A stretch of DNA of 13,497 nucleotides from Hyphomicrobiaceae bacterium (GTDB lineage: Bacteria > Pseudomonadota > Alphaproteobacteria > Rhizobiales > Hyphomicrobiaceae). Within the stretch, counting starts at the first letter, position 1. Each line of letters starts with the position of its first letter. A program made the position numbers and the translations under genes. The stretch is from the NCBI GenBank assembly GCA_017353825.1, contig JAFMSC010000061.1:1-13497 (forward strand). Reading direction: 5' to 3'. The notes beneath the pieces are model-generated. The model ran no database searches. It was not told the origin of the DNA and saw nothing but the letters and a program-made list of their open reading frames with translations. Shown here piece after piece: positions 6,927 through 13,257 of the stretch.

Positions 6927-6973
6927 AGGTCCCGGCTCATAGGTCTCGGCTCATGGGTCCCGGCTCATAGGTC
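6918..6973 (-). repeat. Four tandem 14-bp repeats spanning the ATGA stop/start junction
   Basis: On the minus strand the unit GACCTATGAGCCGG occurs four times without gaps: 6973-6960, 6959-6946 (two substitutions), 6945-6932 and 6931-6918. The first copy contains the last codons and TGA stop of the metallo-hydrolase gene, overlapped by an ATG. The last copy contains the ATG of the glycosylase gene. In between, the ATG codons at 6968, 6954 and 6940 each open a five-codon frame (MSRDP, MSRDL, MSRDL). Each of these ends in a TGA that overlaps the next ATG. The simplest origin is tandem duplication of a single ATGA-coupled gene junction. Confidence 0.9.
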
Positions 6974-7708
6974 AAGCACGAGCCCGTCTTCGGCCAGGAC
7001 CACGCGCGGGTCGACCACCTCGCCGCGCCGGGCCAGCATTGCCTCCGCCATGTGCGTGAGCATCACGCGCTTGGACGCGATGCGCGCAAGGTGCGGGCGG
7101 ATGGTACTCCAGCTCATGTGGTAGCGCTGGCCCCCTTCGAACTGGTAGCACTCCATGACGTAGAGGTCGGCCCCCTGCCCGGCCAGCACCAGGCTCTCCA
7201 CCCACTCGCTGTCTCCCGTGAAGCTCAACACCTTGCCCTCCGCCTCGAAGCGGAGCGCATAGGAAGGCGCGCCAGACGGGTGGCTCACCTCAAACGGGGT
7301 GACGGCCACCGATCCCACCCTGAGCCGCACCTCGCGCGCCAGTTCCAGGAACCTCAGCTCGTGGCGCGGAGGTACGGTGGTGGAGCCCGGAAAGAGGGCC
7401 TCGGCGGCGGCCTTCAAGCGCGCCTCGACGCCCGCCGGCCCGACCACCGTGAGCGGCGCTGTGCGCTTGGCCACATGCTTGGCATGCAACAGCCACCATA
7501 CGAGGCCCGCATAGTGGTCGCCATGCAGATGCGAGATGAAGATCGTCGGCACCGTGTTGGGGTCGAGGCCCAGCCGGCTGAAGCCAATGAGCGCGCTCGC
7601 CCCGCAATCGATCAGGAAGCGCGTGTCGGCGGCCTCGACGAGGTAGCACGTCTGCAGCCTCCCGCCCGACCCGAAGGCATCCCCGCACCCCACGACCGTG
7701 AGCCTCAT
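6965..7708 (-). CDS. MBL-fold metallohydrolase, RNase Z-like
   Basis: A 247-residue metallo-beta-lactamase-fold protein. The metal-binding motif HLHGDH is at 60-65. Other probable ligands are His143 (EVSHPSGA), Asp166 (SFTGDSEW) and His219 (MLTHMAE), the set expected for a two-zinc site. The opening MRLTVVGCGDAFGSGGRLQTCYLV resembles the RNase Z/ElaC and PqsE-like branch of the superfamily. The long flexible arm of true tRNase Z is not evident, so tRNA processing is not claimed. The ATG at 7708 is preferred to one six codons upstream because GAGGAAAG lies about 8 nt before it and the family fold starts there. It lies 32 nt after the GST gene. It overlaps an ATG at its stop codon, leading into the repeat ladder before the glycosylase gene. 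Confidence 0.88.
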   Translation of the reverse strand: MRLTVVGCGDAFGSGGRLQTCYLVEAADTRFLIDCGASALIGFSRLGLDPNTVPTIFISHLHGDHYAGLVWWLLHAKHVAKRTAPLTVVGPAGVEARLKAAAEALFPGSTTVPPRHELRFLELAREVRLRVGSVAVTPFEVSHPSGAPSYALRFEAEGKVLSFTGDSEWVESLVLAGQGADLYVMECYQFEGGQRYHMSWSTIRPHLARIASKRVMLTHMAEAMLARRGEVVDPRVVLAEDGLVLDL

Positions 7709-7740
7709 GGCACCCGCTTTCCTCATCGCCTATGGCTTGC

Positions 7741-8352
7741 TTATGCCTTCGCGCTCGGGCGGGCGGAGACCTCGTGGTACCACCGCTCCAGGTTCGCTAA
7801 CTCCGGCGGGCGCTGGATGCGGGCCGGTTTCATAAAGTCGATGGCGACGAGCCCCGTGATATCAGCCACCGAGAACGTATCGCCCGAGATGTACTGGCGG
7901 CTGGCGAGCTCCCGATCGAGGTATCGCAGCACCTCCAGCGCCTTGGGCTTGTTGGCCTCACCCCAGGCTGCCACCTGGGGCACCTCCAGATGCGCCATGA
8001 CCGGATGCAGGTGCCTGAACGCCTGCGCCACGCAGAAGAAGAGCCCTAATTCCATGCGCCGGTTCCACATCTCCACCGTGGCCCGGCCCAGGGCCCCCTT
8101 GCCGAACAGCGCCGGGTCCGGCTGGAGCTCCTCGAAATAGCGGCAGATGGCCATGGTCTCAGCGATCGCCATGCCGTCGTCGAGGACGAGCACCGGTACG
8201 CGCTGGAACCAGTTGAGCTCGACAAATTCCGGGGTCTTCAGGGCGCCCTTCATGAGGTCCAGCTGCTCGAAGGGGACCCCGATACCCTTCTCCGCCAGAA
8301 AAATGCGCACGCGCCGCGGGTTGGGCGCCGAGCGCATCTCCAAGATCTTCAT
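7741..8352 (-). CDS. Glutathione S-transferase family protein
   Basis: A 203-residue cytosolic GST. The thioredoxin-like N-terminal domain has SAPNPRRVRIFLAEKG (8-23), where Ser8 may activate glutathione. RVPVLVLDDG (51-60) holds the cis-proline at Pro53, and AETMAICRYFEE (64-75) matches the glutathione gamma-glutamyl-binding Glu-Thr/Ser motif. The helical C-terminal domain includes SVADITGLVAIDF, the family's N-capping box region. The start at 8352 is chosen because the fold begins at MKILEM and GGGGAG lies about 9 nt upstream; a longer frame to 8412 adds 20 residues without family character. The substrate is unknown. It is the first gene of the minus-strand series. Confidence 0.9.
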   Translation of the reverse strand: MKILEMRSAPNPRRVRIFLAEKGIGVPFEQLDLMKGALKTPEFVELNWFQRVPVLVLDDGMAIAETMAICRYFEELQPDPALFGKGALGRATVEMWNRRMELGLFFCVAQAFRHLHPVMAHLEVPQVAAWGEANKPKALEVLRYLDRELASRQYISGDTFSVADITGLVAIDFMKPARIQRPPELANLERWYHEVSARPSAKA

Positions 8353-8412
8353 GTCATGCCGCTCCCCAGGGCCAACCCGCCACCGGCGGGACGCCGTTGT
8401 TGGTTGAGACAT

Positions 8413-8421
8413 CTTATATCA
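8413..8421 (-). promoter_or_regulatory. Candidate extended -10 promoter element for the GST-led transcript
   Basis: On the minus strand TGATATAAG matches the extended -10 consensus (TGnTATAAT) at all but the last base. It sits in the only AT-rich patch of the 264-bp divergent spacer and would start a transcript about 55 nt before the GST start codon. No good -35 box is seen at normal spacing, which extended -10 promoters can tolerate. The rest of the spacer (to 8616) holds no gene or clear structure. Confidence 0.38.
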
Positions 8422-8616
8422 AGGTTTCAGGTTTTCAGAGGCCAAGATCGCAACCTGCGCTCGCGCTCGTGCCGATCCTGGGGGCGGGGCCACGACAAGC
8501 GGGCGATCGCGTTTGCCAACCCTCGACCCTCCAGGCACGCCATTCACGCGGCCTTAAGGGTTTGCTGAGCAGATAGCCGGCGCCAGGAGTCCCTCAGTAC
8601 GGCGAATTCTTGTCCG

Positions 8617-10242
8617 ATGTCCGAGTTTCGAGAGTACGCGAATCCGGACCCCGGAGACGCGGCCGCCCCGTGCCCGCGTGCGCCGTCCAAGGACCGGCGC
8701 ACCACGGCGCGCCAAAAGGTGCGCGAAATCCGCAACCGCCTCGCTCACGGCTCCTGTTGCAAGCCCGATTTCGAGTACGAGCTACTTTGCATGTTCGCGC
8801 GCAAGGAACTGTCCGCGCGCGTGGCGCTGCCGTTGCTCGCCGCCATCTTCGCGCTGGCGTCGACGTTCTGGGCACCGGTGCTGCACGCAGCCGTATGGCT
8901 GGCGGTGATCATCGCCATGAAGCTCATCGTGGTGGCGGCCTGCCGCCGGCTCCTCTCCCGCCCGCGCGGCGAGGTGAACCTGGCGCGCTGGCACCGCCTG
9001 CTTCTGTTGCTGGAGCTGGCGAACGGCATGGCCTGGGGTGGCATCGCCGTGGTGGGGCTCGGCACGGCTGATGCGACCGGCCACGTCTTCATACTGGCCT
9101 GCCTGATCGTGCTCCTCGCCATCCGCATGACCTTCGCCTCGGCGGTGATGACGGTGCTGTGCGCCGGCACCGTCCCGATCACGCTCGCCGTGGTGGCGCG
9201 GCTGCTCGCGCAAGGCGATCCATTCTATCTGGCCATGGCGGCCATCGCCGTGGGCTTGCACGCCTATTTCATCGTGCTGGCGCGGGGGCTCAACGCCACC
9301 ACGCTCGCCATGCTTGAGTTCCGGGCAGAGAAGGACGCCCTGATCGCCGAGATCGAGGGCGAGAAGGCCATCTGCGACGAGGCGCGGCGCCGGGCCGAGG
9401 CCGCGAGCGTCGCCAAGTCTCGCTTCCTGGCGACCATGAGCCATGAGCTGCGCACGCCGCTCAACGCAATCCTCGGGTTCTCGGAGGTGATGAAGGGCGA
9501 GCTGCTGGGCCCGATCCCCAACGGCAGCTACCGGGAATACGCGGCCAATATCCACGACAGCGGACGGCATCTGCTGCAGCTCATCAACGAGGTATTGGAC
9601 CTGTCCCGCATCGAGGCCGACTGCTACGAGCTCAAGGAGGCGCCGGTGCGGCTCGCCGGCGTGGCCGAGGAGTGCCTGCGCCTGCTCAACCTCCGGGCCG
9701 AGAGCAAGGGGCTCACCGTGACGCTGGCGGCGGACAAGCGGCTCGAGCCCCTATGGGCGGACGAGCGCGCGCTGCGCCAAATCTGTCTAAACCTTCTCTC
9801 CAACGCGCTGAAATTCACACCCCGTGGCGGCGAGGTCACGGTCACCGTCACAACCTCGCCCGATGGCGGACAGATGATGGTCGTCAAGGATACCGGGCCC
9901 GGCATCCCGAAGGAGGAGATTCCGAGGGTCATGCAGGCGTTCGGCCAGGGATCGCTGGCCCAGCAGACAACCGAGGGCGGGACCGGGCTGGGACTGCCGA
10001 TCGTACAGAGCTTGGTGCGGCTGCACGGCGGCACGTTCAAGCTGCGCTCGCTGCTGCGCAAGGGCACCGAGGCGATCGTCTGGCTGCCCCCTGCCCGCGT
10101 CCTCAGCGCGGGGCCGTGCCCGTCGTGGCCGAGGCCGGGCCGTAGTGGCACGGCGCCGGATGACCATCCTGGCGCCGAGGCCGATCCCTGGTGGCGCACC
10201 AGCGCGGGCCGGGCGTCGCAGCAGGCGACGACGGGCTGTTGA
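8617..10242 (+). CDS. Membrane sensor histidine kinase, PdhS/PleC-like
   Basis: A 541-residue two-component sensor kinase. About 65 polar N-terminal residues precede about six hydrophobic segments (roughly 68-86, 90-109, 127-148, 155-170, 172-196, 203-223). A charged linker (about 233-268) leads to the H-box SHELRTPLNAILGFSEVMKGE with phospho-acceptor His276. The ATPase domain has N-box NLLSNALKFT (392-401), G1 DTGPGIP (425-431), F-box FGQGSLA (442-448) and G2 GGTGLGLP (454-461). The H-box region closely resembles the PleC/PdhS/DivJ group of alphaproteobacterial kinases, but the signal and response regulator are unknown and no regulator gene is adjacent. The start has a weak ribosome binding site. 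The 46 residues after PPARVL (496 onward), rich in Pro, Arg and Trp, do not resemble the usual kinase end. A frameshift near 10110 is possible. Confidence 0.9.
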   Translation: MSEFREYANPDPGDAAAPCPRAPSKDRRTTARQKVREIRNRLAHGSCCKPDFEYELLCMFARKELSARVALPLLAAIFALASTFWAPVLHAAVWLAVIIAMKLIVVAACRRLLSRPRGEVNLARWHRLLLLLELANGMAWGGIAVVGLGTADATGHVFILACLIVLLAIRMTFASAVMTVLCAGTVPITLAVVARLLAQGDPFYLAMAAIAVGLHAYFIVLARGLNATTLAMLEFRAEKDALIAEIEGEKAICDEARRRAEAASVAKSRFLATMSHELRTPLNAILGFSEVMKGELLGPIPNGSYREYAANIHDSGRHLLQLINEVLDLSRIEADCYELKEAPVRLAGVAEECLRLLNLRAESKGLTVTLAADKRLEPLWADERALRQICLNLLSNALKFTPRGGEVTVTVTTSPDGGQMMVVKDTGPGIPKEEIPRVMQAFGQGSLAQQTTEGGTGLGLPIVQSLVRLHGGTFKLRSLLRKGTEAIVWLPPARVLSAGPCPSWPRPGRSGTAPDDHPGAEADPWWRTSAGRASQQATTGC

Positions 10243-10259
10243 GCACTCGCCCATGTGCA

Positions 10260-10288
10260 TTGTCATGCAGCCTGCCGCTCCCTACATG
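10260..10288 (+). promoter_or_regulatory. Possible promoter for the DUF1289-protease pair
   Basis: TTGTCA at 10260-10265 (five of six bases of the -35 consensus) is followed after 17 nt by TACATG at 10283-10288, a weak -10 box. It lies between the kinase stop and the DUF1289 start, the only spacer ahead of this gene pair. It is offered as a candidate only. Confidence 0.25.
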
Positions 10289-10342
10289 GTTAAGCTCCTT
10301 TGTGTGCCTGTCCCGTTATCGTCGCCTGGAGCATCGCAGCCG

Positions 10343-10522
10343 ATGCAAACGCCCTGCGTCCATGTGTGCGCGATCGACGAGCGCACCGGACTGTGCGCCG
10401 GCTGCGCTCGGACGCTCGATGAAATCGCGCGCTGGGCCCAGATGACCGACGAAGAGCGTCGGCGCACCGTGCTGGCCTTGTCCAACAGGCAGAGAGGGGC
10501 AGTCCGCGCGGCGGGGAGGTGA
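10343..10522 (+). CDS. DUF1289 four-cysteine small protein
   Basis: A 59-residue protein whose sequence matches the DUF1289 pattern: TPCVHVCAIDERTGLCAGCARTLDEI in its first half, then WAQMTDEERRRTVLAL. Cys5, Cys9, Cys18 and Cys21 form a CxxxC plus CxxC set that could bind zinc or an Fe-S cluster. The function of the family is unknown. The ATG at 10343 is chosen because the family domain begins there and GGAG lies 11 nt upstream. The frame stays open to 10145, but the extra 66 residues have no family resemblance and include poly-Arg read-through. The stop at 10520-10522 lies 2 nt before the protease gene, so the two are probably translated together. Confidence 0.85.
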   Translation: MQTPCVHVCAIDERTGLCAGCARTLDEIARWAQMTDEERRRTVLALSNRQRGAVRAAGR

Positions 10523-10524
10523 AC

Positions 10525-11235
10525 ATGGCGTCGTGGGCTGCTTTGCTGCTGTTGGTGATCGCCGGCGTGGCGCTGTTGGTGCGCGCGGACGTGGGCTCGA
10601 TCGTGGGCGTCGATCCCTCCGACTTCGCCCTCATCCTCGCCGGGTTCGCCTTGCTGATCTTCATCATCGCGTCGCTCGCAGGCAGCTACCGCGGCCGCGC
10701 AGGCCAGGCTTTACGCGACCTCTTGGGGTGGTCGGCGGTGGCCGTGGCCCTGGTCGCCGGCTACACCTTCCGCGACCAGATCCTGAGCTTCAGCCACCAG
10801 ATGCTGGGCGAATTCCTGCCGCCCGGCAGCGCCCTCCGGGCCGACCTACAGGTCGAGCAGGAGCAGTCGGTGCGCATCCGCAAGCGGGCCGACGGGCACT
10901 TCATGGTGCGCACCGAGGCCAACGGCGTCACCCTGCATATGCTGGTCGATACCGGAGCCTCGACGGTGGTGCTGCGGCCAGAGGATGGCCAGCGCTTGGG
11001 ATTCGACGTGGACCGTCTGCGCTACCTGGTGCCGGTGCAGACGGCGAACGGGACTACCTATGCAGCCAGCATCCGGCTGACCACGCTCAGCGTCGGCAAG
11101 ATCAGGCTCAACAACGTGGAGGCGCTGGTGGCCAAGCGGGGCACGCTGCGCGAGAACCTGTTGGGCATGAGCTTCCTCAACCGCCTGAATTCCTATGAAT
11201 TCTCAGGTGAATACCTGACGTTGCGCAAGATCTGA
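10525..11235 (+). CDS. TIGR02281-type membrane-anchored clan AA (retropepsin-like) aspartic protease
   Basis: A 236-residue protein with three N-terminal hydrophobic segments (about 4-19, 34-53 and 68-81) and a soluble C-terminal single-lobe aspartic protease domain. The catalytic motif is MLVDTGASTVVL (139-150), with Asp142. The later stretch NLLGMSFLNRLNSYEF is the usual second conserved block. Single-lobe members of this clan work as dimers. The topology suggests a membrane-tethered protease domain, likely in the periplasm; the substrate is unknown. The ATG at 10525 follows a strong GGGGAGG with 5 nt spacing. A GTG at 10519 lies inside that ribosome binding site and is rejected. Confidence 0.88.
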   Translation: MASWAALLLLVIAGVALLVRADVGSIVGVDPSDFALILAGFALLIFIIASLAGSYRGRAGQALRDLLGWSAVAVALVAGYTFRDQILSFSHQMLGEFLPPGSALRADLQVEQEQSVRIRKRADGHFMVRTEANGVTLHMLVDTGASTVVLRPEDGQRLGFDVDRLRYLVPVQTANGTTYAASIRLTTLSVGKIRLNNVEALVAKRGTLRENLLGMSFLNRLNSYEFSGEYLTLRKI

Positions 11236-11266
11236 GATGCTCGCGCGGGGTGGCCCCATGAGCATC
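11236..11266 (+). terminator. Hairpin directly after the protease stop codon
   Basis: GATGCTC (11236-11242) pairs with GAGCATC (11260-11266). Inside, GGGG (11247-11250) pairs with CCCC (11254-11257) around TGG. The stem begins on the base after the TGA stop. No T-run follows, so it is either a 3'-end stabilising hairpin or an atypical terminator. The next gene starts about 200 bp downstream, so termination here would make sense. Confidence 0.45.
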
Positions 11267-11269
11267 GCG

Positions 11270-11299
11270 CCTCCGGCTGACATGAGGCCCTCCGGCTGA
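11270..11299 (+). repeat. Short direct repeat between protease and phosphomannomutase genes
   Basis: CCTCCGGCTGA occurs at 11270-11280 and again at 11289-11299, 19 bp apart start to start. The copies lie just downstream of the hairpin that follows the protease gene. No coding potential is evident here. Confidence 0.5.
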
Positions 11300-11373
11300 T
11301 AAGAAGCGCCGCCAGCCACTCCAACCGGATTGGCGAGTGCAATTTGTGGCTCGCCCACGGCGCAGCCAGGCGA

Positions 11374-11430
11374 GACCCAATTTTGAGAACGTGTTGGGTC
11401 TTCCTCCGGACCGCGCCGGGACCGACCCAA
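11374..11430 (+). promoter_or_regulatory. GACCCAA motif cluster upstream of the phosphomannomutase gene
   Basis: GACCCAA (11374-11380) and its inverse TTGGGTC (11394-11400) form a 7-bp inverted repeat around a 13-nt AT-richer loop. A third GACCCAA is at 11424-11430. All three lie within 90 bp upstream of the start codon at 11463. This could be a regulator site or a leader hairpin. No convincing -35/-10 pair was found. Confidence 0.3.
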
Positions 11431-11462
11431 CCCCTCTGGATATCCCATCAGGACGAGGACGA

Positions 11463-12962
11463 ATGTTTCCCAAGCCGCGCGCCGACTTAAAGCCCAACAC
11501 GCTCGACTTCGAGCGCCAAGCGCTGGTGAAGCCCACGGGCTTTCGCGAATACGACGCGCGCTGGTTGTTCCCCGACGACATCAACCTGATGGGCCTTAAC
11601 GCTATCGGCCTCGGCCTGACCACGCTGGCCGGCGAGCGCGGGGTCGCCAAACGCTTCGTCGTCGGCCACGACTTCCGCTGGTACTCCGCGGCAGTCAAGC
11701 AGGGGCTGATCACCGGCCTGCTCGCCGGCGGCGCGGAGGTGCATGACATCGGCCTCTCGCTGTCGCCCATGGCCTACTTCGCTCAGTTCGAGCTGGGCGT
11801 CGAGGGAGTGGCCATGGTCACCGCCAGCCACAACGACAATGGCTGGACCGGCATCAAGATGGGCCTCAACCGCCCGCTCACCTTCGGCCCGGAGGAGATG
11901 ACCGCGCTCAAGCAGATCGTGCTCGCCGGCCGCTTCAGCGCGCCGGGCGGCGGGCGCTATATCTTCGTACCCAACCTGGCCGAGCGCTATATGAAGGCGC
12001 TCGCCGACCGCCCCAAGCTCAAGCGCAAACTCCGCGTGGTGTGCGCCTGTGGCAACGGCACCGCCGGCGCCTTCGCGCCCAAGGCGCTGGAGGCGATCGG
12101 CTGCGAGGTGATCCCGCTCGACTGCGAGCTCGACCACAGCTTCCCGCGTTACAACCCGAATCCCGAAGACATGAAGATGCTGCACGCCATCTCCGAGGCG
12201 GTGCTGGCCAACAAGGCCGATGCCGGCTTGGGCTTCGACGGCGACGGCGACCGCTGCGGCGTGGTGGACAACGAGGGTCACGAGATCTTCGCTGACAAGG
12301 TGGGCGTGATGCTGGCGCGCGATCTGTCGGCGCGACATCCCAATGCGGTGTTCGTCGCCGACGTGAAATCGACGGGCCTGTTCCTGACCGACCCGGTGCT
12401 GCGGGCCAACGGCGCTCGCGCGCTCTACTGGAAGACCGGCCACTCCTACATGAAGCGCTACTCATACGAGCAGAAGGCTCTTGCCGGCTTCGAGAAGTCC
12501 GGCCACTTCTTCTTCCAGCCGCCCCTGGGGCACGGCTACGACGACGGCCTCCTTACCGCGCTCGCCGTCTGCGACCTGCTCGACCACAATTCGGGAAAGT
12601 CGCTCGCCGACCTCAAGAACGCGCTACCCAAGACCTGGAGCTCGCCCACCATGTCCCCCCACTGCGCCGACGAGGCCAAGTACGGCGTCGTCGACCGCAT
12701 CACCCAGCAATACAAAGACGCCGCCACCATGGGCGCGCTGGTCGCCGGCCAGAAGGTCCGCGACCTGGTCACGGTGAATGGCGTACGCGTCACTCTGGAT
12801 GACGGCACCTGGGGCCTGGTCCGCGCCTCTTCCAACAAGCCCGAGCTGGTGGTGGTGGTGGAGAGCCCTACCTCGCAAGCCAATATGCGCGCCATCTTCG
12901 CCGACATCGACGCGCGCCTCGCCAAGTTCCCGGAAGTGGGCGAGTACAACCAGAAGATCTAG
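11463..12962 (+). CDS. Phosphomannomutase/phosphoglucomutase
   Basis: A 499-residue alpha-D-phosphohexomutase that interconverts hexose 6-phosphate and 1-phosphate, supplying GDP-mannose or UDP-glucose precursors for cell-surface polysaccharide. The phosphoserine loop is TASHNDNGWTGIKMG (120-134) with Ser122. The magnesium loop is DGDGDRCGVVD (259-269). The sugar-binding loop reads FEKSGHFFF (343-351), where the classic form is GEMSGH. The phosphate-binding loop is RASSNKPELVVVVE (454-467). The long form fits bacterial mutases of the AlgC/ManB type. The ATG at 11463 is preceded by AGGACGAGGACGA, a good ribosome binding site. The frame is open 42 codons upstream without family character. It appears monocistronic, with a candidate terminator about 135 nt downstream. 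Sugar preference cannot be told. Confidence 0.93.
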   Translation: MFPKPRADLKPNTLDFERQALVKPTGFREYDARWLFPDDINLMGLNAIGLGLTTLAGERGVAKRFVVGHDFRWYSAAVKQGLITGLLAGGAEVHDIGLSLSPMAYFAQFELGVEGVAMVTASHNDNGWTGIKMGLNRPLTFGPEEMTALKQIVLAGRFSAPGGGRYIFVPNLAERYMKALADRPKLKRKLRVVCACGNGTAGAFAPKALEAIGCEVIPLDCELDHSFPRYNPNPEDMKMLHAISEAVLANKADAGLGFDGDGDRCGVVDNEGHEIFADKVGVMLARDLSARHPNAVFVADVKSTGLFLTDPVLRANGARALYWKTGHSYMKRYSYEQKALAGFEKSGHFFFQPPLGHGYDDGLLTALAVCDLLDHNSGKSLADLKNALPKTWSSPTMSPHCADEAKYGVVDRITQQYKDAATMGALVAGQKVRDLVTVNGVRVTLDDGTWGLVRASSNKPELVVVVESPTSQANMRAIFADIDARLAKFPEVGEYNQKI

Positions 12963-13094
12963 GCCGCGGGGTTCGATCCTTCGAGCATGGAGGCCTGATC
13001 GAGCAATGCCGCCAGCGATGCAACAAACTAGGATGGTCAACGCGGGCCGTTGCCAGGGCATCGTCGTCGAGCTATCCGGTGAACAGTGCGCTCG

Positions 13095-13126
13095 GCGAAG
13101 CGGCCAATCGCGCACCGGCCGCTCGC
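13095..13126 (+). terminator. Candidate intrinsic terminator downstream of the mutase
   Basis: GCG-A-AGCGGCC (13095-13105) pairs with GGCCGCTCGC (13117-13126), a ten-pair stem with one bulged A and an 11-nt loop. TGTCTATTCT follows, which is T-rich for this genome but not a clean T-run. It lies 133 nt after the mutase stop codon. Confidence 0.38.
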
Positions 13127-13134
13127 TGTCTATT

Positions 13135-13186
13135 CTGAGTATCTCTATACTCAGTATATCTATTGTATCTTACGTCTGAGTATCTC
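13135..13186. repeat. AT-rich islet with overlapping palindromes and a direct repeat
   Basis: CTGAGTAT (13135-13142) and ATACTCAG (13147-13154) form a perfect 8-bp inverted repeat with a 4-nt loop. Overlapping it, TATACT-C-AGTATA (13146-13158) is a 13-bp perfect odd-centred palindrome. CTGAGTATCTC recurs as a direct repeat at 13135-13145 and 13176-13186, 41 bp apart. The surrounding bases are strikingly AT-rich for this window. Confidence 0.75.
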
Positions 13187-13257
13187 GCGTCTGACTTCGA
13201 GCCGGTTGAGGAGAGGGCGGAATCCAATCCGTGCGCCAGCGGCTGAGCTGGGGTCAA

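Larger units (their letters stand above)
12963..13257. other. Gene-free stretch between the mutase and the insertion sequence
   Basis: No recognisable gene on either strand. A frame reading through to 13179 produces a Ser/Ile-rich repeat that only mirrors the AT-rich islet. The stretch holds a candidate terminator at 13095-13126 and an AT-rich region of palindromes at about 13128-13190; the rest is unstructured to my eye. Confidence 0.6.

Noticed and set aside
6920..6975. CRISPR-like array
   Set aside because: The four 14-bp units are contiguous with no spacers, so this is a tandem repeat.
8551..8568. Possible CtrA-like site (TTAA with a second half-site) upstream of the kinase
   Set aside because: After TTAA and seven bases the second half reads CTGA, not TTAA. 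One half-site alone is expected by chance.
10145..10342. N-terminal extension of the DUF1289 frame
   Set aside because: The 66 extra residues show no family similarity and overlap the kinase end. The family domain begins exactly at the internal ATG.
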